From positions 186,001 to 250,000 of the forward strand of contig NZ_PYMH01000007.1 in assembly GCF_003025555.1 (NCBI RefSeq): a DNA stretch of 64,000 bases. The letters run 5' to 3'. The notes below the pieces were generated by a model. The model saw only the letters and a list, made by a program, of their open reading frames with translations. It did no database searches and was not told the origin of the DNA. Below are positions 51,353 to 59,571 of this stretch, piece after piece (the stretch's first letter is position 1; each line of letters starts with the position of its first letter). The stretch comes from Photobacterium lutimaris (GTDB taxonomy: Bacteria; Pseudomonadota; Gammaproteobacteria; Enterobacterales; Vibrionaceae). A program made the translations under genes and the position numbers.

Positions 51353-51787
51353 ATGCGTTTGAATACTCTATCTCCGGCTGCTGGTTCTAAGCCTTCTGCG
51401 AAGCGCGTAGGCCGTGGTATCGGTTCAGGTCTGGGTAAAACTTGTGGCCGTGGTCACAAAGGTCAGAAATCACGTTCAGGTGGTTCTGTACGTCCAGGCT
51501 TCGAAGGCGGTCAAATGCCTTTGAAACAGCGTCTACCAAAATTCGGTTTTACTTCTCGCAAGAGCCTTGTAACAGCTGAAGTTCGTCTAGGTGAACTAGC
51601 GAAAGTTGAAGGTGACGTAGTAAGTCTTGAAACTCTTAAGGCTGCGAACCTAATCACTAAGAACATCGAGTTCGTGAAAGTTGTACTTTCTGGTGAGATT
51701 GCTCGCACTGTAACAGTTAAAGGTCTACGCGTTACTAAAGGCGCTAAAGCTGCTATCGAAGCTGCAGGCGGTAAAATCGAGGAATAA
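51353..51787 (+). CDS. rplO: 50S ribosomal protein L15
   Basis: 144 residues. Gly-rich N-terminal extension (GRGIGSGLGKTCGRGHKGQ) that threads into 23S rRNA, globular C-terminus. TGAGGAG site upstream. Confidence 0.98.
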   Translation: MRLNTLSPAAGSKPSAKRVGRGIGSGLGKTCGRGHKGQKSRSGGSVRPGFEGGQMPLKQRLPKFGFTSRKSLVTAEVRLGELAKVEGDVVSLETLKAANLITKNIEFVKVVLSGEIARTVTVKGLRVTKGAKAAIEAAGGKIEE

Positions 51788-51809
51788 TTAACTCGAGGAT
51801 GAGGTACAG

Positions 51810-53135
51810 ATGGCTAAACAACCAGGACAAGATTTTCGTAGCGCCCAAGGTGGCCTAGCAGAGCTTAAGGTTCGCCTATTATTCGTTTTAGGTGCTATCT
51901 TAATTTTCCGAGCAGGCTCTTTTGTGCCTATTCCTGGTATTGACGCTGCTGTACTTGCCGATCTGTTCGAACAGCAAAAGGGTACCGTCATTGAACTGTT
52001 TAACATGTTCTCTGGCGGTGCACTTGAGCGTGCTTCCATCTTAGCTCTGGGTATCATGCCGTATATCTCGGCATCGATCATTGTCCAGTTGCTAACGGTT
52101 GTTCACCCGGCATTAGCCGAGTTGAAGAAGGAAGGGGAGTCTGGTCGTCGTAAGATTAGCCAGTACACCCGTTACGGCACGCTTGTTTTGGCAACCTTCC
52201 AAGCAATTGGTATTGCAACGGGGTTACCAAGTATGATTCCGGGTCTGGTTATTAACCCTGGCCTTGGATTCTACTTTGTTGCGGTCGTCAGTTTGGTTAC
52301 CGGTACCATGTTCTTGATGTGGTTGGGTGAACAGATTACGGAGCGTGGCATAGGTAACGGTATATCTGTGATTATTTTCACTGGTATCGTTGCAGGTTTG
52401 CCGCCAGCTATTGGACAGACAGTGGAGCAAGCGCGTCAAGGTGAATTGCACGTACTTCTTCTACTATTGATTGCAGTGATTTCTTTCGCTGTCATTTACT
52501 TCGTAGTGTTCATGGAACGTGGTCAGCGACGTATCGTCGTTAACTACGCCAAGCGTCAGCAAGGCCGTCGTGTCTTTGCTGCACAGAGCACTCATCTGCC
52601 GTTGAAAATCAACATGGCAGGGGTAATTCCAGCGATTTTTGCATCAAGCATTATTCTGTTCCCGGGTACACTGGCTCAGTGGTTCGGTCAGAATGAAAAC
52701 CTAGGTTGGCTAAGTGATATTTCACTGGCGCTAAGCCCTGGTCAGCCACTTTATGTGATGCTTTATGCTGCTGCGATTATTTTCTTCTGTTTCTTCTATA
52801 CCGCGTTGGTGTTTAACCCTCGCGAGACAGCTGACAACTTGAAGAAGTCTGGTGCGTTCGTACCTGGTATTCGCCCGGGAGAGCAGACCGCGAAATATAT
52901 AGATAAAGTGATGACACGCCTGACATTGGCTGGCGCGTTATATATCACCTTTATCTGTCTGATCCCCGAGTTTATGATGATTGCATGGAATGTCCGCTTT
53001 TATTTCGGCGGTACTTCACTACTGATTGTAGTTGTAGTTATTATGGACTTCATGGCTCAAGTTCAGACACATTTGATGTCTCAACAATATGAGTCTGTTT
53101 TGAAAAAGGCTAATCTTAAGGGCTCAGGCCGTTAA
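51810..53135 (+). CDS. secY: Preprotein translocase subunit SecY
   Basis: Central channel of the Sec translocon, inner membrane, 441 residues and ten membrane helices. Conserved PGIDAAVL near the first periplasmic loop, ALGIMPYISASII in helix 2, the C4 and C5 cytoplasmic loops (ERGQRRIVVNYAKRQQ and the RPGEQTAKYID stretch). Last large gene of spc, followed by rpmJ. Confidence 0.98.
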   Translation: MAKQPGQDFRSAQGGLAELKVRLLFVLGAILIFRAGSFVPIPGIDAAVLADLFEQQKGTVIELFNMFSGGALERASILALGIMPYISASIIVQLLTVVHPALAELKKEGESGRRKISQYTRYGTLVLATFQAIGIATGLPSMIPGLVINPGLGFYFVAVVSLVTGTMFLMWLGEQITERGIGNGISVIIFTGIVAGLPPAIGQTVEQARQGELHVLLLLLIAVISFAVIYFVVFMERGQRRIVVNYAKRQQGRRVFAAQSTHLPLKINMAGVIPAIFASSIILFPGTLAQWFGQNENLGWLSDISLALSPGQPLYVMLYAAAIIFFCFFYTALVFNPRETADNLKKSGAFVPGIRPGEQTAKYIDKVMTRLTLAGALYITFICLIPEFMMIAWNVRFYFGGTSLLIVVVVIMDFMAQVQTHLMSQQYESVLKKANLKGSGR

Positions 53136-53158
53136 GATCCTAATTACGGAGTTTAGCA

Positions 53159-53272
53159 ATGAAAGTTCGTGCTTCCGTTAAGAAAATCTGCCGTAACTGT
53201 AAAGTTATCAAGCGCAACGGTGTTGTGCGTGTAATTTGCAGTGAGCCAAAGCATAAACAACGCCAAGGCTAA
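53159..53272 (+). CDS. rpmJ: 50S ribosomal protein L36 (zinc-ribbon form)
   Basis: 37 residues. The zinc ligands C11, C14, C27 and H32 are all present (CRNC, ICSEPKH), so this is the C+ form. The gene lies 23 bases after secY and ends the spc operon. Confidence 0.96.
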
Positions 53273-53304
53273 TTAGCAGAAATATTTCTTGCAAATTGAA
53301 GGTA

Positions 53305-53325
53305 GGTTGGCTAAATTAGCCAACC
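53305..53325 (+). terminator. Hairpin between rpmJ and rpsM
   Basis: GGTTGGCTAA and TTAGCCAACC form a near-perfect stem with a minimal loop, followed by AATCTTTTG. It could end a share of spc transcripts before the alpha operon. Confidence 0.6.
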
Positions 53326-53331
53326 AATCTT

Positions 53332-53436
53332 TTGTGTGTGCAAAAGAATTGTTCCACCGCTGCGTATCCTAGACGGGCTTTGCAGCGGTTATTCTTGAAA
53401 AGTACTAGGAGTGAATAGTGGCCCGTATTGCAGGCA
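53332..53436 (+). promoter_or_regulatory. Alpha operon leader, S4 repressor target
   Basis: The region before and over the rpsM start keeps the bases typical of the E. coli alpha-operon ribosome-binding pseudoknot: GTATCCT, ACGGGCTTT, CAGCGG, then CTAGGAGTG-AATA-GTG. CCGCTGC also pairs with GCAGCGG. In E. coli S4 binds this fold and blocks translation of rpsM. Recognised by memory of the E. coli leader. Confidence 0.8.
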
Positions 53437-53774
53437 TTAACATTCCTGATCAAAAACATTCTGTAATCGCTCTAACAGCGATCTACGGCATTGGTAAAAC
53501 TCGCTCTCAAGCTATTCTAGCTGAAGTGGGTATTGCTGAAGATGTTAAGATCAGTGAACTAACTGAAGAGCAGATCGATCTACTGCGTGATGGTGTAGCT
53601 AAGTACACTGTAGAAGGTGATCTACGTCGTGAAGTTTCCATGAACATCAAGCGTCTAATGGACCTTGGCTGTTACCGTGGTCTTCGTCATCGTCGCAGTC
53701 TACCACTACGTGGACAGCGTACTAAAACCAACGCTCGTACCCGTAAGGGTCCGCGCAAGCCGATCAAAAAATAA
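53418..53774 (+). CDS. rpsM: 30S ribosomal protein S13
   Basis: 118 residues; head protein bridging to L5. GTG start after TAGGAGTGAATA, the same start codon as in E. coli, which supports S4-type control. ARIAGINIPDQKH start and RTRKGPRKPIKK end. Confidence 0.98.
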   Translation: MARIAGINIPDQKHSVIALTAIYGIGKTRSQAILAEVGIAEDVKISELTEEQIDLLRDGVAKYTVEGDLRREVSMNIKRLMDLGCYRGLRHRRSLPLRGQRTKTNARTRKGPRKPIKK

Positions 53775-53795
53775 TCGGGTAAGGTAGAGAGTACA

Positions 53796-54185
53796 ATGGC
53801 TAAACAACCAACTCGCGCGCGTAAGCGCGTACGCAAGCAAGTAGCAGATGGCGTTGCGCACATCCATGCTTCTTTCAATAACACAATCGTAACCATTACT
53901 GACCGTCAGGGTAACGCTCTATCTTGGGCAACTGCAGGTGGTTCAGGTTTCCGCGGTTCTCGTAAATCTACTCCGTTCGCTGCACAGGTTGCTGCTGAGC
54001 GTTGTGGTGAAATGGCCAAAGAATATGGCGTTAAGAACCTAGAAGTTATGGTTAAGGGCCCAGGTCCTGGTCGTGAGTCAACTATCCGCGCTCTAAACGC
54101 AGCGGGTTTCCGTATCACTAACATTGTTGATGCGACTCCGATCCCTCATAACGGTTGTCGTCCACCTAAGAAACGTCGCGTATAA
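53796..54185 (+). CDS. rpsK: 30S ribosomal protein S11
   Basis: 129 residues; platform protein near the Shine-Dalgarno helix. GPGPGRESTIRAL and PHNGCRPPKKRRV motifs complete. Confidence 0.98.
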   Translation: MAKQPTRARKRVRKQVADGVAHIHASFNNTIVTITDRQGNALSWATAGGSGFRGSRKSTPFAAQVAAERCGEMAKEYGVKNLEVMVKGPGPGRESTIRALNAAGFRITNIVDATPIPHNGCRPPKKRRV

Positions 54186-54217
54186 CGTTTCGTTTTTAGG
54201 AAAACTGGAGAAAGAAC

Positions 54218-54838
54218 ATGGCAAGATATTTGGGTCCTAAGCTGAAGCTTAGCCGTCGCGAAGGCACAGACTTATTCCTTAAGTCTGGTGTGCGCGCGAT
54301 TGATACCAAGTGTAAAATCGACAATGCACCTGGTGTGCATGGTGCTCGTCGCGGTCGTCTATCAGACTACGGCGTACAGCTTCGCGAGAAACAAAAAGTT
54401 CGTCGTACTTACGGCGTACTTGAAAAGCAATTCCGTAACTACTACAAAGAAGCAGCTCGCATTAAGGGCAACACAGGTGAAAACCTGCTTCAGCTTCTTG
54501 AAGGTCGTCTAGATAACGTAGTTTACCGCATGGGCTTCGGTGCAACACGCGCTGAATCACGTCAGTTGGTAAGCCACAAAGCGATCCTAGTTAACGGTCA
54601 AGTCGTAAACGTTCCTTCTTTCAAGGTAGCGGCAAACGACGTTGTTAGCATTCGCGAGAAAGCTAAGAACCAAGCACGCATCAAAGCAGCTCTAGAAGTT
54701 GCTACTCAGCGTGAACTACCGACTTGGGTCGAAGTAGACAGCAGCAAGCTAGAAGGTACTTTCAAGCGCCTTCCAGAACGTTCTGATTTGTCTGCCGACA
54801 TCAACGAACACCTGATCGTCGAGCTTTACTCTAAGTAA
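54218..54838 (+). CDS. rpsD: 30S ribosomal protein S4
   Basis: 206 residues; primary 16S binder and presumed repressor of this operon. S4 domain (LDNVVYRMGFGATRAESRQLV, in part) and the C-terminal VELYSK. It has no N-terminal CxxC zinc motif. Confidence 0.98.
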   Translation: MARYLGPKLKLSRREGTDLFLKSGVRAIDTKCKIDNAPGVHGARRGRLSDYGVQLREKQKVRRTYGVLEKQFRNYYKEAARIKGNTGENLLQLLEGRLDNVVYRMGFGATRAESRQLVSHKAILVNGQVVNVPSFKVAANDVVSIREKAKNQARIKAALEVATQRELPTWVEVDSSKLEGTFKRLPERSDLSADINEHLIVELYSK

Positions 54839-54861
54839 GGCTATAGTTAAGAGAGGACACA

Positions 54862-55851
54862 ATGCAGGGTTCTGTAACAGAATTTCTTAAGCCACGTCTT
54901 GTTGATATTGAACAAGTTAACACGACGCATGCAAAAGTAACTCTTGAGCCGCTTGAGCGTGGTTTCGGCCACACTCTTGGTAACGCTCTACGTCGTATTC
55001 TTCTATCTTCAATGCCGGGTTGTGCCGTAACTGAAGTAGAAATCGACGGTGTGTTACACGAGTACAGCACCAAAGAAGGAGTACAGGAAGACATCCTTGA
55101 AATCCTTCTAAACCTTAAAGGCCTAGCCGTTAAGGTTGAGGGTAAAGACGAAGTTATCCTTACTCTGAATAAATCTGGTGCAGGCCCTGTTGTTGCAGGT
55201 GACATCACCCACGACGGTGATGTTGAGATTGCGAACCCAGAGCACGTAATCTGCCACCTAACTGATGACCATGCTGATATCAGCATGCGCATCAAGGTAG
55301 AGCGTGGTCGTGGCTATGTACCAGCGTCTGCTCGTATTCACACTGAAGAAGATGAGCGTCCAATTGGTCGTCTGCTAGTTGATGCAACTTTCAGCCCAGT
55401 TGACCGTATCGCATACGCCGTTGAGGCAGCACGTGTAGAACAACGTACTGACCTTGATAAGCTTGTTATCGATATGGAGACAAACGGTACACTTGATCCT
55501 GAGGAAGCTATCCGTCGTGCAGCTACTATCCTAGCTGAGCAACTGGATGCATTCGTAGATCTTCGTGATGTACGTGTTCCTGAAGAGAAAGAAGAGAAGC
55601 CGGAGTTCGATCCGATCCTACTGCGTCCTGTAGACGATCTTGAACTAACTGTTCGCTCTGCTAACTGTCTAAAAGCAGAAGCGATCCACTACATCGGTGA
55701 TCTCGTTCAGCGTACTGAGGTAGAGCTTCTTAAGACTCCAAACCTTGGTAAGAAGTCTTTGACAGAAATCAAAGACGTGCTGGCATCACGTGGTCTGTCT
55801 CTAGGCATGCGCCTAGAAAACTGGCCGCCAGCATCAATTGCTGAAGATTAA
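54862..55851 (+). CDS. rpoA: RNA polymerase alpha subunit
   Basis: 329 residues. N-terminal dimerisation domain with GFGHTLGNALRRILLSS, a flexible linker near 235-248, and the C-terminal DNA- and activator-binding domain including VRSANCLKAEAI and KSLTEIKDVLASRGLSLGM. The 265-type arginine is in SANCLK context as in E. coli. AGAGGACAC site. Confidence 0.98.
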   Translation: MQGSVTEFLKPRLVDIEQVNTTHAKVTLEPLERGFGHTLGNALRRILLSSMPGCAVTEVEIDGVLHEYSTKEGVQEDILEILLNLKGLAVKVEGKDEVILTLNKSGAGPVVAGDITHDGDVEIANPEHVICHLTDDHADISMRIKVERGRGYVPASARIHTEEDERPIGRLLVDATFSPVDRIAYAVEAARVEQRTDLDKLVIDMETNGTLDPEEAIRRAATILAEQLDAFVDLRDVRVPEEKEEKPEFDPILLRPVDDLELTVRSANCLKAEAIHYIGDLVQRTEVELLKTPNLGKKSLTEIKDVLASRGLSLGMRLENWPPASIAED

Positions 55852-55884
55852 TAGTTACTGATATCTAGTTAGAAGGATTAGGTC

Positions 55885-56271
55885 ATGCGCCATCGTAAGA
55901 GTGGTCGTCAACTCAACCGCAACAGCAGCCATCGCAAAGCGATGTTCAGCAACATGGCTGGCTCTCTGGTACGTCACGAACTTATCAAGACTACCGTGCC
56001 TAAGGCAAAAGAGCTGCGTCGCGTAATTGAGCCATTGATTACCCTAGCTAAGACCGACAGTGTTGCTAACCGTCGTCTTGCATTCGCACGTACTCGTGAT
56101 AACGAAGTTGTTGCGAAACTATTTAACGAACTGGGCCCACGTTTTGCTCAGCGTCCAGGCGGTTACACTCGCATTATGAAATGCGGTTTCCGTGCTGGCG
56201 ATAAAGCCCCTATGGCTTATATCGAGCTAGTAGATCGTCCTGAAGCTCAGGAAGAAGCTGCTGCTGAATAA
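55885..56271 (+). CDS. rplQ: 50S ribosomal protein L17
   Basis: 128 residues. MRHRKSGRQLNRNSSHR start; short acidic, Ala-rich tail ending in EEAAAE. Final gene of the alpha operon, with a strong terminator 25 bases later. Confidence 0.98.
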   Translation: MRHRKSGRQLNRNSSHRKAMFSNMAGSLVRHELIKTTVPKAKELRRVIEPLITLAKTDSVANRRLAFARTRDNEVVAKLFNELGPRFAQRPGGYTRIMKCGFRAGDKAPMAYIELVDRPEAQEEAAAE

Positions 56272-56296
56272 GCAAAAGCGCGTTAAATAAGAAGAG

Positions 56297-56324
56297 GCCG
56301 AGTCTTAGACTCGGCTTTTTTTTT
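56297..56324 (+). terminator. Terminator of the alpha operon
   Basis: GCCGAGTC (56297-56304) and GACTCGGC (56308-56315) pair around TTA, followed by nine T. Confidence 0.95.
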
Positions 56325-56367
56325 GCATAAACTTTCTTGTTATCCCAAACAACAAGGAAGCGAATGT

Positions 56368-57348
56368 ATGATTTACCTGTTTGTCGACAGCTCCGGCTTT
56401 GGTGGTATTGAAAGCCATATCCAGCAGTTAGCCGCGTTGCTTAAATCACAACAGACCGACGTTGAGGTTGTATTTCTCCAGTATTACCCTTCTCACCCGC
56501 AGTACAACCAACTCAACCTCCTCCAGATCCCATATCGTTTTCTATCTGATTCATCTGTCATTGGTTTTTTTCGTAATCTAACGGCTGATGATGTTGTCCA
56601 TGCCCACGGTTACAAAGCCTCCATTCTTTCGCGTCTATTTACGTTGATCGCACCCTTCCATCTTGTGACGACTTTTCATGCTGGCGAATCGGTATCGGGA
56701 AAGCTAGCCTGCTATGAGTGGCTCAACCGCTATAGTGGATGCTTGTCTTATAACCTTGCTGTTAGCGATAAAATCAGGCAGCAGCAACCATTTCGTTGCG
56801 AATTGCTGCGCAATTTTGTACGTTGCAAAAAGGATATAGTATGTCGAACACGCCATCCGACTTTGCAAGTGGGGTTTGTCGGCCGACTGAGTCATGAAAA
56901 AGCGATTGACCGTTTTGTTTCCCTTAGCCAGCAATTGCCGAGAATTGAATGCCATGTATTTGGTGATGGTGAGCAAGTTCACCTATTGGATGGTGAAGCA
57001 CTAACATGGCACGGTTCGGTACCTTCAATGACACCTTACTGGAAACAGCTAGATGTGTTACTCATGCCTTCGCGTGCCGAAGGCATGCCGATGGCCGCAC
57101 TAGAAGCTATGGCACACGGTGTTGTGGTGTTATCAACCGATGTCGGGGAGATGCCGTCCTTGCTGGATGCGGAGTGTATAGTTGCTGAAAGTGACTGGCT
57201 GTCACTCCGTCAGGTGGTCGTTGAGCTTGAGCGTGGAGGCGATGGTCAGTGGCTGCAGCTTTCACAGCGCCAGCAACAGTGGGTGAGAGCCCACTTCAGT
57301 GGCGAGGCGTGTTGGTCGCAACTGGCGCAGATCTACCGCTTAGCATAA
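56368..57348 (+). CDS. GT4-family glycosyltransferase
   Basis: 326-residue GT-B glycosyltransferase, probably building polysaccharide in the cytoplasm. N-terminal Rossmann half with SSGFGGIESHIQQL (binding loop) and DDVVHAHGYKAS; C-terminal half with VGFVGRLSHEKAIDRF, the WHGSV sugar-nucleotide region, and the E-x7-E motif region (PSRAEGMPMAALEAMAHG). Substrate unknown. The ATG at 56368 follows AAGGAAGCGA; an earlier frame start at 56323 lies in the rplQ terminator. Convergent with the polysaccharide cluster, 21 bases apart and with no terminator between. Confidence 0.85.
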   Translation: MIYLFVDSSGFGGIESHIQQLAALLKSQQTDVEVVFLQYYPSHPQYNQLNLLQIPYRFLSDSSVIGFFRNLTADDVVHAHGYKASILSRLFTLIAPFHLVTTFHAGESVSGKLACYEWLNRYSGCLSYNLAVSDKIRQQQPFRCELLRNFVRCKKDIVCRTRHPTLQVGFVGRLSHEKAIDRFVSLSQQLPRIECHVFGDGEQVHLLDGEALTWHGSVPSMTPYWKQLDVLLMPSRAEGMPMAALEAMAHGVVVLSTDVGEMPSLLDAECIVAESDWLSLRQVVVELERGGDGQWLQLSQRQQQWVRAHFSGEACWSQLAQIYRLA

Positions 57349-57369
57349 TAGATTTCATGCCCAACCCTG

Positions 57370-58845
57370 TCAGCTACGGTAACTTACACTCACTAAGGTA
57401 CGGTCATCGTCATGGCTGTCTGGGTTGCGTTGCCATAAGTAATGGTGACGCTCATCAATTGGCATTCGTGCCATCTTCTTCCGTTCTTGCTCGGGCAATA
57501 CTGACTCAAGCAATCCATCACTGTAGCCGTGCAGGCTAGTACCAGGCTGCATCGTTAGCTGGCAGGCTTCCCATTGTAGCGTATCAAACAAGCCCAATAA
57601 CCCCACCGTCTCATTGAGATGGTGGCAGGAAGCATCGCATAGAATGGGTTTTGGCATTCCTGCATTGTAGAGAGTAACCCTATTTTCTGTACCGAGATGA
57701 ATAACAAGCAAGCATACTAGGCTGTTGGACTGGGCTTGGTAGAGGTACAGGTTAAGTCGCTCGCATAATTGGGCGGGTGTTTGAGCAGGGTTGAGCAGGA
57801 GTCCCTGGATCAAACCGTAACACGTTCCTCCGTTGGCTTTAGCGGCGATGCCATGCCCCATCAGGTCGCCAAGGATCATCATCTCCGATCCATCAGCCAT
57901 CGTCTGATGAATAAAAAAGTCACCGCTGATCTTTGGCTCCCGGCTGAGCTGGATATTGAATTTTCCGACCGTGATTGATGTTGTGGTTTGATCGCCAGTT
58001 GCCCCTTGTGGGGTTGTATGTTCGAGCCGCTGCAGCAAGTTGTCCTCAAACGCATCCAGTAAATGGTGATGTCGCTTGAGTACCCGATCCAATACCTGCA
58101 GCAGGTGCTGCTTGTTGATGGGTTTGGCCAGGAAGTCATCTATCCCCGATTGGGTGACAGCCGACATAGTATCCGATGCGGTGTCGCCAGAGAGAAAAAC
58201 AAAGGGCAGCAAGCGGTGGTGGCGCAAGTGACCCACCTGCCGGCGGAATTCCAACCCGTTGAGATTCGGCATCCATAAGTCAGTGAGGACCAAATCGCAG
58301 TGGTTGGTTTGCAACCACTTCAGCGCATCATCAGCCTGGCTGAAAATGGAGAGTTGATAGTTTTGCTCAAGGTAGCTTGTCAGCATGGCGAGCTGGCTGC
58401 GGCTGTCATCGACAATGACAAGGTGCTTTCTGGCAGATTGTAAGGGGAGGCTAAACTCAATCTTGTTGTGATCGGGCAAGATTTGATAACTAAAGTCCGG
58501 GAATGTCGCTTTGATGATGGCAAGCCCCATTCCTGACTCACTCGGATAATCCGGCAGAACCGCATCGGATAAACACTGGGTTTGTGCTGGCCATGGCGAG
58601 CCATTATCGGTAATGGCGAGCCGGTATTGGCCTGCAAATTTCCCATAGCAGATACTACAGCGAGTCGCGGGCATTTTTTGGTGATCCAGTAAGTTGGCGC
58701 AGTATTCGCTGCAGACCAACTTGATACTTTGAATCAAGTCGGGACTAAGCTGGAGTGCAGAGGCTCTGTCATCCAGTACCCGGCGGATGTGGGCAAGGTT
58801 TTCGTAACTAAGGGCAAACTGGCGCTGGAACAAAACCTGATTCAT
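57370..58845 (-). CDS. sypE: Kinase-receiver-phosphatase regulator (SypE-like)
   Basis: 491-residue cytoplasmic protein with three complete domains. (1) RsbW-type HATPase, about 1-135: N-box E47...N51, G1 box DNG at 80-82, G2 GMGLAII at 105-111. (2) Receiver, about 140-260: acidic pair 146-147, phosphoacceptor D189 in LTDLWMP, K241. (3) PP2C/SpoIIE phosphatase, about 290-491: metal-binding D309 (SGDFF), D327 (GDLMGHG), D443 (SDGLLE) and DDD at 479-481. This order is that of V. fischeri SypE, which both phosphorylates and dephosphorylates the STAS protein SypA to control biofilm. The last gene of the leftward cluster. AAGGATG precedes the ATG. All catalytic residues look intact, so both activities are likely. 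Confidence 0.88.
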   Translation of the reverse strand: MNQVLFQRQFALSYENLAHIRRVLDDRASALQLSPDLIQSIKLVCSEYCANLLDHQKMPATRCSICYGKFAGQYRLAITDNGSPWPAQTQCLSDAVLPDYPSESGMGLAIIKATFPDFSYQILPDHNKIEFSLPLQSARKHLVIVDDSRSQLAMLTSYLEQNYQLSIFSQADDALKWLQTNHCDLVLTDLWMPNLNGLEFRRQVGHLRHHRLLPFVFLSGDTASDTMSAVTQSGIDDFLAKPINKQHLLQVLDRVLKRHHHLLDAFEDNLLQRLEHTTPQGATGDQTTTSITVGKFNIQLSREPKISGDFFIHQTMADGSEMMILGDLMGHGIAAKANGGTCYGLIQGLLLNPAQTPAQLCERLNLYLYQAQSNSLVCLLVIHLGTENRVTLYNAGMPKPILCDASCHHLNETVGLLGLFDTLQWEACQLTMQPGTSLHGYSDGLLESVLPEQERKKMARMPIDERHHYLWQRNPDSHDDDRTLVSVSYRS

Positions 58846-58878
58846 GTTGTGTCATCCTTGGGGTGGCGTTTTGCTTTG

Positions 58879-59571
58879 TTACTGGTATTTTCCTTGTAAT
58901 AGCGGGCTGCCTTGCAGGTAACCGACCAGTTTACGTTTGAGTCTTTGCGGTATCCAACGTGCTTTCCCATTCAATACTCGGATAATTTCCTCGGCGAGGG
59001 ATGGGTTGGATTGATCATTGATTAATGTACCCAGTAAGGAAATGCCATTTTGCTCAAGCTTGCTGACACAGGTTAGTAGTTCACTTTCTGTCGTCTTGGC
59101 GGCGGCGAGGCAGAGGATGGTTGCATCACTGGCATGGCTAAGCGCATTGATCGGTAGATTTCGCCAATTAGTATTGGTCATGGTGCCGACATCACAAAGG
59201 ATATAGTGGTAATCCTGCTTCCAGCGCTCAAGTGCTTGCTGAAAGGTATTCGGTTGGCGCAGCTCCAAGATAGTTTGTTCTTTACTTGGGCATGGGAGTA
59301 AGTCTAGTTGCTCTGTCAGTTGGAGTATCGCATCCGATTCTCCTTCGCCATTACTACACCAAGGCCGAGAGGAATAGCCTTGTCCTGAACCGGCTAGATC
59401 CAGATCGACCAACAAAACTTTGTGATCTTCGGCGCAGCGGCGTGCCAGCCAGTTACAGTGGGTTGATGTCCCACAATGCCTTGATGCGCCAGCCAAGGTG
59501 ATCACCCGGGCATGGCGTTGATGAATCTGGTGAAAGAGTTGGTCATATTCTCCACTAAGCCAAGGTTTCAT
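58879..59571 (-). CDS. sypD: CpsD/Wzc-like ATPase with degenerate P-loop (SypD-like)
   Basis: 230-residue MinD/ParA-fold protein related to the cytoplasmic domain of bacterial tyrosine kinases that control polysaccharide length. The P-loop region reads GASRHCGTST (28-37): the invariant lysine is threonine (T35) and no lysine is nearby. Walker A' VLLVDLDL keeps D56 and D58, and a Walker B-like YILCDVG follows. The C-terminus has only two tyrosines (GYLQ, KYQ), not a tyrosine cluster. Nucleotide hydrolysis and kinase activity are therefore doubtful. Its ATG overlaps the sypC-like stop by 4 bases. Confidence 0.82.
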   Translation of the reverse strand: MKPWLSGEYDQLFHQIHQRHARVITLAGASRHCGTSTHCNWLARRCAEDHKVLLVDLDLAGSGQGYSSRPWCSNGEGESDAILQLTEQLDLLPCPSKEQTILELRQPNTFQQALERWKQDYHYILCDVGTMTNTNWRNLPINALSHASDATILCLAAAKTTESELLTCVSKLEQNGISLLGTLINDQSNPSLAEEIIRVLNGKARWIPQRLKRKLVGYLQGSPLLQGKYQ

